Assembly (NCBI GenBank): GCA_033085395.1
Contig: MU853201.1
Span: forward strand, 35,720-99,719
Reading direction: 5' to 3'
DNA from: Xanthoparmelia taractica
Taxonomy: Eukaryota; Ascomycota; Lecanoromycetes; Lecanorales; Parmeliaceae
DNA: 64,000 bases
Part shown: positions 45,888-54,764 of the stretch, in pieces
Layout of the letters: every line of letters starts with the position of its first letter
How positions within the stretch are numbered: position 1 is the first letter of the stretch
The notes under the pieces: generated by a model
Told to the model about the DNA's origin: nothing
Databases searched by the model: none
What the model saw: the letters and a program-made list of their open reading frames with translations, nothing else
Made by a program: the position numbers and the translations under genes

Positions 45888-46550
45888 TGTTGCATCGCCC
45901 CCGTGGATCGTGCATGCCCATGGATATGACGGATATCCATCGGGAGGATACTTCCTGGTGGTGCCGTCACGCCCATCTCATGGGCATTTTAAAAATTCCT
46001 TATTTTTTATTCCACTAATTATATACAATAAATATTAAAAATCTAATAAAAAAAATATTATTTTTATCGTTTATTTTATTTATATAATTCAAAAGTTTTC
46101 AAATTTATTAAGAAATAGAAAAGTTATTATTAAAAAAAGATTTTCTTTCTCTAGGGTTAAGATTCGGGGGTAGTAGGCCCCCGGAAGCCCTATAAAAGAA
46201 TTAAAGTTTTTAACAATAATTTGTTATAGGGGTCTTAGGGACCATCACCCCCGAAACTTGTCCCTAAAAGAAAAGATTCTTTTCTTAATAATAACATTTT
46301 TATTTCTTAATAATTTTAAATAATTTTAAATTATATAAATAAAATAAACGATAAAAAATAATATTTTTTTATTAGATTTCTAATATTTGTTTTATGTAAT
46401 TAGTGGAATAAGAAATAAGGAATTTTTAAAATGCCCATGAGATGGGCGTGACGGCACCACCAGGAAGTATCCTCCCGATGGATATCCGTCATATCCATCG
46501 GGGTGATGGGATGGCCATGGATATGCACGACCCATCGGGGTGATGCAACA
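45888..46550. mobile_element. Foldback/MITE-like element, well preserved, with 4-bp target duplication
   Basis: 663 bp beginning TGTTGCATCGCCCC and ending GGGGTGATGCAACA. Long inverted arms of about 250 bp (each with GATATCCATCGGGAGGATAC and CTTCCTGGTGGTGCCGTCAC on the arm strand) meet in an AT-rich centre. It is flanked by TATT on both sides (45884-45887, 46551-46554). No coding potential. Same family as 4878-5894. It ends 133 bp before the PTH2 start codon. Confidence 0.88.
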
Positions 46551-46683
46551 TATTGCCCTATTGAGATGCCAAGAACTTCCAGCCCTGTCTAATCTTATCG
46601 TCCTAGACCACTGCATCCCATCAAGCACAACCTTATACCTATACCACCGCATCCCCACACCACCAACCAACAAAACAACCCCA

Positions 46684-47610
46684 ATGACCACCCTTCCCGA
46701 CCGCCCCCCTCCCTCCACAACCTCCTACATCCTCGCCACCTTCATCATCGCCGCCTGCACCGGCTATTTCCTCGGCCAGGCCTCCTCCATCGGTCTCTTC
46801 TCCCCCTCCTCCTCCTCATCTTCCTCGTCTAAGTACCCTTCCTCCTCCCACAATTCGAAGTCAAAATCCAAACCCAAGTCGAAAAATAAAAATGCAAGCA
46901 GCTGGCCCAACAGCTACGACGTCACCGTGCACCCGGACACCTCGGACGAGGAGCTCATGACACATTTGAGGGGGAGGGGCAGCAAGGGCAAGAAGAAGCG
47001 GGTCAAGGATAGCGAAGAGGAGAGTGGAAGTGGGAGTGAGAGTGGGAGTGAGGATGAGGACGAGGACGAGGATGAGGATTTAGGAGGGCAAGGCGGGCAG
47101 AAGCTGGAGATGTTTGAGGGGAATAAGGAGGAGTGTAAATTGGTGTTGGTCGTGAGGACGGATCTGGGTATGGGTAAAGGTGAGAAGAAAAAACCCCTCT
47201 CCCCCCCCTTCCCCTTCTCCTTCCCCTTTCCCCAGACCTCAACCCGAACACGTTCTATCCGAAGGATCTACCCTCAGCCAATCTAACAAAACCCCCCCCC
47301 CTTCCCAGGTAAAATCGCAGCCCAATGCTCCCACGCAACCCTAGCCTGCTACAAAACTCTCCTCTCCTCCTCTTCCTCATTACTCCACCGCTGGGAACTC
47401 TCCGGCCAGCCCAAAATCGCCCTCCAAGTGCCGAACGAAGACGACCTGCACGTCCTGCGCGCCAAGGCACTGAGTCTGGGTTTGTGCGCGGAGGTTATTA
47501 GGGATGCGGGGAGGACGCAGGTTGCCGGGGGGAGCGTGACGGTTTTGGGGGTGGGGCCGGGGCCGAGGGGGGTTGTGGATGGGGTTACCGGGGGGTTGAG
47601 GTTGTTGTAG
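46684..47610 (+). CDS. PTH2: Peptidyl-tRNA hydrolase 2 (Pth2), membrane-anchored
   Basis: Exons 46684-47179 and 47309-47610 with a 129-nt intron give 265 residues. A membrane helix (about 14-31, SYILATFIIAACTGYFLGQ) is followed by a long Ser/Lys/Asp/Glu-rich linker. The catalytic Pth2 domain starts at about 150: LVLVVRTDLGMGKGKIAAQCSH, ATLACYK, KIALQVPNEDDL, LGLCAEVIRDAGRTQVAGGS, VLGVGPGP. It releases amino acids or peptides from stalled peptidyl-tRNA and in yeast is anchored to the mitochondrial outer membrane. The linker is longer than in most homologues. The intron is C-rich before its acceptor. Confidence 0.94.
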
Positions 47611-47802
47611 GGGTATTGGTGATGATGTTGGGGTGGGGGAGGGGCGGAGGGGAAAGGGTGAAGGGGGGAGGAAAGGGGAGGGGATGGTAGATAGGAGTTA
47701 GGGAGATACCCAAATTCGAATGTTTATAGGACGGAAAGTGGATATTGAATGTATACATGCTCCTCTACATTTATGGCAACAGTGAAAGCTTTCGAACCAC
47801 CA

Positions 47803-49806
47803 TCAAGCCAACCTCACACCAGCCTGCCGATTCTTCTTCTGCGTAGTCCCCATCGCATTATTCATGCCCGTCGCCTGGCTACTATCCAACGTACTCTGCG
47901 CCTCCCTCTTCTTATCATCCTCAATCTTCTTCAAATGCTTCTCTGTCTTCTGCTTCCCGCTCCCCTTGCCATGGAATTGGTGGCTGAGATGCTTAAACGC
48001 CTCCTTCTGGTTCATGCTGCGGCCAAACTCGTCGACGTACTTGAGCTGCACGTCGGGCCTGTACTCGCGGGCGAAAATCTCCGTCATCTGCCGCGACTCG
48101 AGCTGATCGCGCATCTTGTTCTCCTGCCGCGCGTACTCTTCGCGCTCGCGCGCAGACATGCGGTCCAGTTTGCCCGTGGCGCGGTCCCGTTCGCGCTGCT
48201 GGCGCGCTTTGGCTTCGACGGCTGCTTCGCGCTTTTGTTTTTCTGTGAGGAATTTTTGGCGCTCGCGGTGCAGGGCGTTGAGGTCCGTGTCTTTGTTTTG
48301 CTTGATGAGGCCGCGTTGGGAGAGCATGGTGAGGGTGGCGCCGAGACCTTGGTTCAGGGTCGCTTCGTCTTCGAGCCCCGTGTCGGTTATACCCGGTGCG
48401 GCAGACGTTGAGGTTTCGCGCTTGATGCGGGCTTCGAGGTCTTCGTCGTCTTGGATGTCATTGTAGGATCGACCCATGTCTAGGTCTCCGTCCTCGTCTT
48501 CGGGAGATGCTTCTTTTTTGGCTGGCGTGGCACTGCGGGCTTTGGCACTTTGAGGACGGGCCTTCTCCTCTTCTTTAGATCGCGCTAGATTTGCCACGAA
48601 TTCCGTAGTCTCATCAATGACCATGCCACCCTCTTCTGGTTGGGCTTCTTGTTCAGGCGTAGCTGCTTCCTCTCTGATCCTCTGCGCAAGATCTTCCGGC
48701 TTCTCTCTTTTTCGCTTCTTGAGGGCTGCCCGTCTTTGCACAGCTAGGACGGCCTGCAGATCTTCGTCGTCGACGAAAGATGTGCTTTCAGATACTTTCG
48801 TTTGAGGCTCTGGAACCTGTGAGTTGCCAGCATCAACGTCCATGGCGTCCCCATTCGTTTGAGCACCGTTCGTCTCTGCTGGAAATATGTCATCCTCATC
48901 AGTAGGCCTTTGCCGTGTAGTTTTGGCCTTTTTCTTTTTCGGCTTCTTGATCTTGGCTTCCGTGGCCTCTGTGTAATCTGATATCGGCGCATCTTTGAGA
49001 ATATCAAGACTTATGGCCCTAGATTTCAGCTTCTTCCCAACCGCTTTCTTCATGGCTTCGCGCTCCTCTAAAGACGCTCCCTGTCCGTCCAGCGTAAAGC
49101 GCTTCCGCTTCTTGCCATCGATCGTCTCGTCGTAATGCTTCAATATCGTCGAGCCACCTTCTCCGTTTTCGGCATGAGGGTCATAGACGGGCTTCTTGAT
49201 CTTCGAACTCAGCCTCTCAGTCAGCGCCTCTCGTTCCTTCAGGTCCAGGTTCTCCAGCTCGTCCCCTTCCTCTTCGTTCTGATCGATCGTAGAATCTTTG
49301 AGCGTCAGGACCTGCTCTTCCCCGCCCTCAAAGTCTTGCACCTCGTGGGCAACTTTCACACCAGCGAGATCCGCAGCTGTATACTCCGGTGCATTCTCCC
49401 GCTCCGCCAACTCCCTTTCTAGCTTCGCCAATCTCTCCTTCTCAAGCCTCTTTCTCCTCTTCTTCTGCAGCAGCAACCAAGTCTTGGTATCAAGGTCTTC
49501 TTTCTCGTCCGCCTCACCCAACCCTTTCCCCTCTAATTTGGAAAACTTCTTGGCGGCATCTCGAGCTTTCTTGATGGCCTCATTCTTCGCTTCTCGTTGG
49601 GCTTTAGTATCTGCTTCTTTCTGCAGCTTGTTCCAATTGTCGTACCCTTGTGCTTGCCTTGATTCTAGCGTACTGCCTTTGTCCTCTTCATCCTCCGATG
49701 AGCTCCCGGCGCCTTTGGAGGCTTTGAATTGGGGTCCGCCGCCTGGGACGGGGAGGAGGGTCATCCCAAGGGACGCCCGGATGCGGTTGGTCTCTTCGAT
49801 ATCCAT
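47803..49806 (-). CDS. SNU66: Snu66/SART-1 U4/U6.U5 tri-snRNP protein
   Basis: A single exon of 667 residues from the ATG at 49806 (MDIEETNRIRASLGM, the conserved SART-1 start; an ATG 51 nt upstream adds nothing conserved). The body is highly charged, helical and coiled-coil-like, with YDNWNKLQKEAD, TAADLAGVKVAHEV and KKPVYDPHAENGEGGSTIL. The C-terminus has YVDEFGRSMNQKEAFKHLSH and HGKGSGKQKTEKHLKKI, the diagnostic SART-1 block. It acts in the nucleus in pre-mRNA splicing as a tri-snRNP component. Convergent with PTH2. Confidence 0.95.
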   Translation of the reverse strand: MDIEETNRIRASLGMTLLPVPGGGPQFKASKGAGSSSEDEEDKGSTLESRQAQGYDNWNKLQKEADTKAQREAKNEAIKKARDAAKKFSKLEGKGLGEADEKEDLDTKTWLLLQKKRRKRLEKERLAKLERELAERENAPEYTAADLAGVKVAHEVQDFEGGEEQVLTLKDSTIDQNEEEGDELENLDLKEREALTERLSSKIKKPVYDPHAENGEGGSTILKHYDETIDGKKRKRFTLDGQGASLEEREAMKKAVGKKLKSRAISLDILKDAPISDYTEATEAKIKKPKKKKAKTTRQRPTDEDDIFPAETNGAQTNGDAMDVDAGNSQVPEPQTKVSESTSFVDDEDLQAVLAVQRRAALKKRKREKPEDLAQRIREEAATPEQEAQPEEGGMVIDETTEFVANLARSKEEEKARPQSAKARSATPAKKEASPEDEDGDLDMGRSYNDIQDDEDLEARIKRETSTSAAPGITDTGLEDEATLNQGLGATLTMLSQRGLIKQNKDTDLNALHRERQKFLTEKQKREAAVEAKARQQRERDRATGKLDRMSAREREEYARQENKMRDQLESRQMTEIFAREYRPDVQLKYVDEFGRSMNQKEAFKHLSHQFHGKGSGKQKTEKHLKKIEDDKKREAQSTLDSSQATGMNNAMGTTQKKNRQAGVRLA

Positions 49807-50726
49807 GACGGCTTGTGGGTGGTATTTGAACAGAGAAGGGGATGAGTGATAGGTCAATTATAAAGGCAGCTAGCTCTGGTTTGAGTTTGTCAGAGGTCAG
49901 AGATATAGCAGCATGAGCATGATGTTCAAACGAGGCGGCAAAATTCCGTAGCCGCTACCTTAGCGCGAAAAAAAGTCTTGGCACACATATAAAATCCCTT
50001 TCATTCCCCCTCTCCCATCCTTTCAAAACAACCATGAGATCTGTGTCAGTCTCCCGGAGCCCTGCTTTCCCTCGGGGAAGCAGGTGTCTTCCGGTCCTAC
50101 AAGAGACTGACAACTTCGACGTCAAGGAGCCGTTACAATACCCTCATAGCGTCAATCGTCCAGTCGACAGATCTCAAATCGATTCGGTTTTGCCATTCCT
50201 CTTTCCGGAAGCCTGAGCTCCCGGGTCCATCTCGGTGAGCTCGGTGGATCGTTGGGGGAGGTAGGACCGAGGACGTCATATTCCACCACGTTCCTGACGG
50301 GACGTCGTCTTATGAGGGTTTGGGTAAAACGTGAGTTTAGTTTCTTTGATGCGGTTTGGGTGGGGCGTGGTGGGGTGTAAGGCGCTAATTGGTGTTGATA
50401 GCATGACTGTCTACATGATTCCGGATGATTTTTGAGGGGTTTGATTTGATTGTGGAAGAAGGGCCTTGAATGGATTTTGTTTAGTGGTCTGAGCTGGGAG
50501 CGGGCTTAATTGATTGTCCTGCGCGTTGTTTGCTCGTGTATTCTACTCCAATTCGCAAAGCATGCACGGCGTTCCTTTGCGCTTAACAAGCCGGTTCAAT
50601 TTCCATATCATTTTCCAATGCACAACTAGCAACAGCAACTTCGTCGTCAAAGTATGTATCTACCTCCATCCTCCATCTCTCTCCTTACCCCCCCGGTCCT
50701 CCCCATCAACACCCACCTTCCCCCCT
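49807..50726. other. Region upstream of SNU66
   Basis: It holds the SNU66 promoter and the 3' side of the secreted-protein gene. A 60-codon frame at 50034 (MRSVSVSRSPAFPRGS) with a good start context (CAACCATGA) is the only candidate small gene and has no known relative. Confidence 0.4.
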
Positions 50727-51320
50727 TCACTCCACCCCCACCAATCCCCCCTCATCCACCAAAACAACCCCCTCCCTTCCATCCCCATGCCCACCATCTC
50801 CACCACCCCCCACCCCACCCACCACATAATCCGGCGGCCCATTAACCGCCACAAAAAAGCTCTCCCCATGCCCCACCAACGCCATCCCCCCCAACGCCCT
50901 CTTACTCCCAGGCGGACACTGCTCAATAATTCGCATCGCCTTCGCAATCACATCCGCAAGCCGAAAGGTATCCACTGCGTCATCGGCACCACTCGTAAGC
51001 AGGACTTGACAGGCGCCCGTTTGCCAGGCGTAGGGAATGCGGAAGGTTGGGAGGTCGGGAGGGGATGGGGGTGGAGGAAACGGGGGAAAAGGGTCCCGGG
51101 AGAAGCGCTGGAGGGACATTACGCCGGTGGGGTCGTGGAAGAGGAGGTCGAGGGCTGGGGGGCAGTCGTTGAGGTCGACAGGGTAGGCGCTTGGGGTTGT
51201 GAGGTTGAAGCAGGCGATGTCGCGGCCTGCGGTCAGGGGGGTGAGGAGGTGGGGGAGGAGGGTGAGGAGGAGGAGAAGGGGGAGGGGGGGAGGGGTGCGG
51301 CGAGGGGTGCGGGGGGACAT
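50727..51320 (-). CDS. Small secreted Cys-containing protein
   Basis: 197 residues in one exon. It has an N-terminal signal peptide (RTPPPLPLLLLLTLLPHLLTPLTA), then DIACFNL, LNDCPPALDLLF, a Pro-rich loop, FRIPYAWQTGACQVLL, FRLADVIAKAMRIIEQC and GGMALVGHGESFFVAVNG. The four spaced Cys and the W-x2-G-x-C and G-x-FFVAV signatures recur in a broad family of fungal secreted proteins of unknown function. The Gly/Asp-rich last 40 residues look variable. It would be exported to the wall or medium. Confidence 0.75.
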   Translation of the reverse strand: MSPRTPRRTPPPLPLLLLLTLLPHLLTPLTAGRDIACFNLTTPSAYPVDLNDCPPALDLLFHDPTGVMSLQRFSRDPFPPFPPPPSPPDLPTFRIPYAWQTGACQVLLTSGADDAVDTFRLADVIAKAMRIIEQCPPGSKRALGGMALVGHGESFFVAVNGPPDYVVGGVGGGGDGGHGDGREGVVLVDEGGLVGVE

Positions 51321-51679
51321 GGTGAGGTTGAGGTAGATGTGATGTTGCTGTTTTTGTTGTCTTTATTTCAATTGAGGATATTAGAAGGGTGGGTATGAAT
51401 GTGTTTCGTATCGTTATGTGACTGAGTGGCTGAATTGAGCATGTCTTAATATGGATGACGCATGCATGGCATGTAATGTATGAAAAAGAAGGAAAATATC
51501 CCGCGTTTCGAAACATTTTCGGATAATCGGGTCGGCGCAAAGATCGATTGCGAGATCTTGATAGGACGTGTTGGGTAAGATGTTAGGGGCGAGCTGCTGG
51601 GGGCGCAAGAAGGATGCTTCAACAAGGGCGGGAACGGTGGGGGCTCACTTTGTTTGCAAAGGATAATCGAAAAGCGCTA

Positions 51680-52290
51680 TATGGTCATGAGTCAACAAGC
51701 GTGTGAAGTAAGTGCTGCATAGTGCTGCGAAGGAGAATGCTCGGCAGGTACCTCATGTGGTGGCAACCGAAGTTCAAGGCTATAAGGTTCCCGCACTGGT
51801 AACATGTCTGCCAGCCTTCTTCCATCGCGAGTGCTAGCACTTGCTCGCGTGCTTTATCTTTCTTGCAGACGTGACCGACATTTTTACCGTCAACTCTCCG
51901 AGGAAATTCACCGCGGCATAAAGTACATGTATCTCTCCAGCATGACACGCAGGTGGCTCTGACATCATCAATCCTATCCTCCTCAATCCTCACGCCACAT
52001 CCTTGAATGTCACAGTAGAGCGCTATTGCGTTCTTGATCTCGACTTTTCGTGTGCTGTAGCGGCTAAGACCGCAGTCGAGACATTCTCAGCGATTGTAAT
52101 GAAGGCAATTGGAATCTTGCAGCATTTGGGCGGGAAACCATCACACGTTTGGAGGCTGGCTTCAACGAAATGACCGAAGCAGTCCTTGCAATAGTAGTGT
52201 TTGTAGGAAACCTTGACGAGCTTGTCAGTGGCTTAATGGTCGCTGCAACTTGCACGGTCTGCGGTGCTAGGCGACGTCTCAATAAATGTT
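51680..52290 (-). pseudogene. RING-between-RING (RBR) E3 ligase-like fragment, degraded
   Basis: Minus-strand reading gives a RING-like start (KHYYCKDCFGHFV...KCCKIPIAFI), then after a 1-nt frame change near 52,060 YSTRKVEIKNAIALYC, GCGVRIEEDR and CVSCWRDTCTLCRGEF (IBR), later CYQCGNLIALNFGCHHMR. This order is that of fungal RBR ubiquitin ligases. A TAA interrupts the frame before the first Cys pair (near 52,230), and the second RING after HHMR is not recovered. Two lesions and the missing 3' part point to a pseudogene. Confidence 0.6.
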
Positions 52291-52329
52291 GTCGCTGCCG
52301 TCTCTTTCATTGTCTGGGTACCATTGACG

Positions 52330-52980
52330 TCTGCTTTTGACGGCGGTGGGTTTGAGACTGAAGATATTTCATTATTCTCGACCTGAAAGCATGAAAGCAT
52401 GCATGGCTATTTGCTCTCTTTCATACAGCAATCTTAGAATTGAGCAACCCTCCCAACTACCAACCCGAACGCTTCCACACCAGCCAGCCACACCATCCCG
52501 ATCCACACCATCTCTTATGCACATCATCTTGAAGTCACGCCATCTTGATTCATCTCTTTTTCACTCGATTTACCCATCTCGATTCACGCCATCTCGATTC
52601 ACACCATCTCTTATTCACACCATCTCGATCCACACCAACTCGATCCAACTTCATCGGCTTGGTTATATGGTACAATTGAGTAGGACAAGTGTTGGTAATT
52701 ATGTGCTTGGCGGAGTAATTAGCTCATTCTAAGCTAGTTGCTGAATACGGCGCTGATATGAGCGAGATGGCATTTTAATGCATTATAAGCGTAGAATAAG
52801 GGAATATTCTCTGCTGCTGGAGCATAAATATCTGGATACGTTCACTATATTTTTCTGTCTTTTGCAGTCAAGTCTTAGCCCTATGCCTCCGCCGTTAACT
52901 GAGATTTCTTTCCAATGCCGAGGAAGGCGTGACCCAACTCAATTTTCGGATTGATAACTCTTTTGGCAAACTTGCCCCCC
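52330..52980. other. Intergenic, with a short CATCTCGATTCA repeat
   Basis: No gene was recognised. At 52,550-52,655 the 12-bp motif CATCTCGATTCA and variants are repeated several times. Confidence 0.6.
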
Positions 52981-52990
52981 CTTTCACACC

Positions 52991-53223
52991 CACGCAAACA
53001 CACACACACCCACANNNNNNNNNNNNNNNNNNNNNNNNNNNNNNNNNNNNNNNNNNNNNNNNNNNNNNNNNNNNNNNNNNNNNNNNNNNNNNNNNNNNNN
53101 NNNNNNNNNNNNNNCACACTCACACACTCACACACTCACACACTCACACACTCACACACTCACACACTCACACACTCACACACTCACACACTCACACACA
53201 CGCACACACGCACGCACACACAC
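52991..53223. repeat. (CA)n/(CACACT)n microsatellite
   Basis: Dinucleotide and CACACT hexanucleotide repeats surround the N block; on the right side the hexamer runs about 14 times before decaying to CACACG. Confidence 0.95.
53015..53114. other. Assembly gap (100 N)
   Basis: Exactly 100 N, the conventional length for a gap of unknown size, inside the CACACT microsatellite. Frames crossing it are not real. Confidence 0.97.
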
Positions 53224-53263
53224 ATACGCCCTTCTCCAAACCCAAGTCATCCATAACATCACC

Positions 53264-54577
53264 ATGGATCGCAAGTTCCAATTACCAGCTAGGAGCATTC
53301 CTGAACGATCTTCAAGTAGATCCCCGGAAAAAGGCCACTCCTCTAGCTTGAAGCGTATTCGGGACTGGGAGAATGAGAGAAGAGATTGCAACGTGGAAGC
53401 GAAGAAGCAAAGGAAGAATCTGAAGCTCGGGGCGAGCTTCGATACCGCCTACTGGACTGCTCGTCGAGATATCGCGGAGAAGCAGATACAAGCCACGGTA
53501 CTCACCAAAAAAATATCAATTGCCAGCATGAAGGGCAATGAGGAGGATAACACGAGGGCATTTCTCGAAAGCGAAGATGGCCAGAAACTGATTCTGCAAG
53601 AAAGATCGTTATCGCTAGATAGAAAACTCTATGAAGCCCAAGCAGAGAAGATGAAATCGAAAGACGAAAAGTTTAATTTTCGCAGATCTTTCCTTCAGCT
53701 GTTTATTGGGTCAGAGACTGGCTTGGGCATCAGGAATAGCAGAGGACGTCGAGACGCCACAGAGCAGTCGAATTTCAGACAGGATCTTAGGCTCAAAATG
53801 GGTAGCGACCACGAAGACCCACTCAAAGAAGTATTCTGGTGTCCAGTCACACGCGACTATTGGTACACAGTGACGGCTGGCCATTTTTTCCCGTGGAAAA
53901 GTGGCGAAGCTACTATGGAAGCAATCTTCGGACGCTCAGAGAGTGGAGAATCAGAAATGTTCAAAGCAGAAAACGGCATCTTATGGTCGGAACACGCCGA
54001 GGAGCGATTTGAAGGAGGCCATTTCGTGATTGTGCCTGATATTGTGGATCAGCCTACACAACAGCAGGTTGATACTTGGGAAGCCTCCGACCCAAAAGAG
54101 TATAAGATCAGGGTGTTAAATCCGAATCATAGCAAGATGCGAATGAAAATTGGGAATACCGATAAAACTTGGGCGGATCTGGATAACGACCGCCTGCAGT
54201 TCTTGACAAATTTTCGCCCACGCGCAAGGTATCTATATTTCGCCTATTGCGCAGCGATGCTCCGTCGCTCGTATGCGGGCAATCATCTTGAAGTTTCGAG
54301 GGCTGAGCCGAGAAAAAGGTTTTGGGGTACTCCCGGAAGATATATGCTTGAGGGAATGCTTTTGGGGTTTGTTGAGGAAATGGGACACCAATATAAGCAT
54401 CTACTGGAAGGTGCCATCAAAGAAGACAAGGCGGTAGTCGACCCAACAGCTATCGCCGCAGCGAATGCACATATTCAAGAGACACTCAAAGGTGATAACG
54501 AGGAGAATCCCGATGTCGATGACGACGACAGTGACGACGACAGTGACAACGACGATGAAGAGAAAGCAGCGCTGTAA
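53264..54577 (+). CDS. Fungal HNH-endonuclease-domain protein
   Basis: 437 residues in one exon, starting 40 bp after the microsatellite (ATCACCATGG context). A charged N-terminal half with coiled-coil character (KKQRKNLKLGASFDTAYW, AQAEKMKSKDEKFNF) is followed at about 190-260 by the HNH_2-like block: FWCPVTRDY, VTAGHFFPW, ENGILW, HFVIVPD. Then come EYKIRVLNP, WADLDNDRLQFLTNFRPRARYLYF and YCAAMLRRSY, the usual C-terminal extension of this fungal family. The tail is acidic (DDDDSDDDSDNDDEE). Cys/His/Asn/His positions suggest a metal-bound nuclease fold; the biological role is unknown. Confidence 0.85.
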   Translation: MDRKFQLPARSIPERSSSRSPEKGHSSSLKRIRDWENERRDCNVEAKKQRKNLKLGASFDTAYWTARRDIAEKQIQATVLTKKISIASMKGNEEDNTRAFLESEDGQKLILQERSLSLDRKLYEAQAEKMKSKDEKFNFRRSFLQLFIGSETGLGIRNSRGRRDATEQSNFRQDLRLKMGSDHEDPLKEVFWCPVTRDYWYTVTAGHFFPWKSGEATMEAIFGRSESGESEMFKAENGILWSEHAEERFEGGHFVIVPDIVDQPTQQQVDTWEASDPKEYKIRVLNPNHSKMRMKIGNTDKTWADLDNDRLQFLTNFRPRARYLYFAYCAAMLRRSYAGNHLEVSRAEPRKRFWGTPGRYMLEGMLLGFVEEMGHQYKHLLEGAIKEDKAVVDPTAIAAANAHIQETLKGDNEENPDVDDDDSDDDSDNDDEEKAAL

Positions 54578-54638
54578 CGCTGTGACTACGTGGCTTCACT
54601 GTAAAGATCTTTCTGTTTGGTGGATGATGAATGCCCTT

Positions 54639-54764
54639 GCCCTTGAGGCGCCCTTGCGGCTTTCTGGATGAATGATGACTGCCCTTGAGGCGCCCTTGCG
54701 GCTTTTTGGATGAATGATGACTGCCCTTGAGGCGCCCTTGCGGCTTTCTGGATGAATGATGATG
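54639..54764 (+). repeat. 42-bp minisatellite, three copies
   Basis: Units start at 54639, 54681 and 54723 with GCCCTTGAGGCGCCCTTGCG and end GGATGAATGATGACT, nearly identical. It lies 60 bp downstream of the HNH gene stop. Confidence 0.95.

Noticed and set aside
46392..46718. Minus-strand 108-codon frame across the foldback element end
   Set aside because: It is made of the inverted repeat and the complement of the PTH2 leader, not a transposase.
50514..51398. 294-codon plus-strand frame
   Set aside because: It is antisense to the secreted-protein gene, which has a signal peptide and spaced Cys. The plus frame is low-complexity Pro/His then Gly/Glu, as expected for a shadow.
52881..53351. 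Frames crossing the N gap with long X runs
   Set aside because: They are artefacts of repeat sequence and unknown bases.
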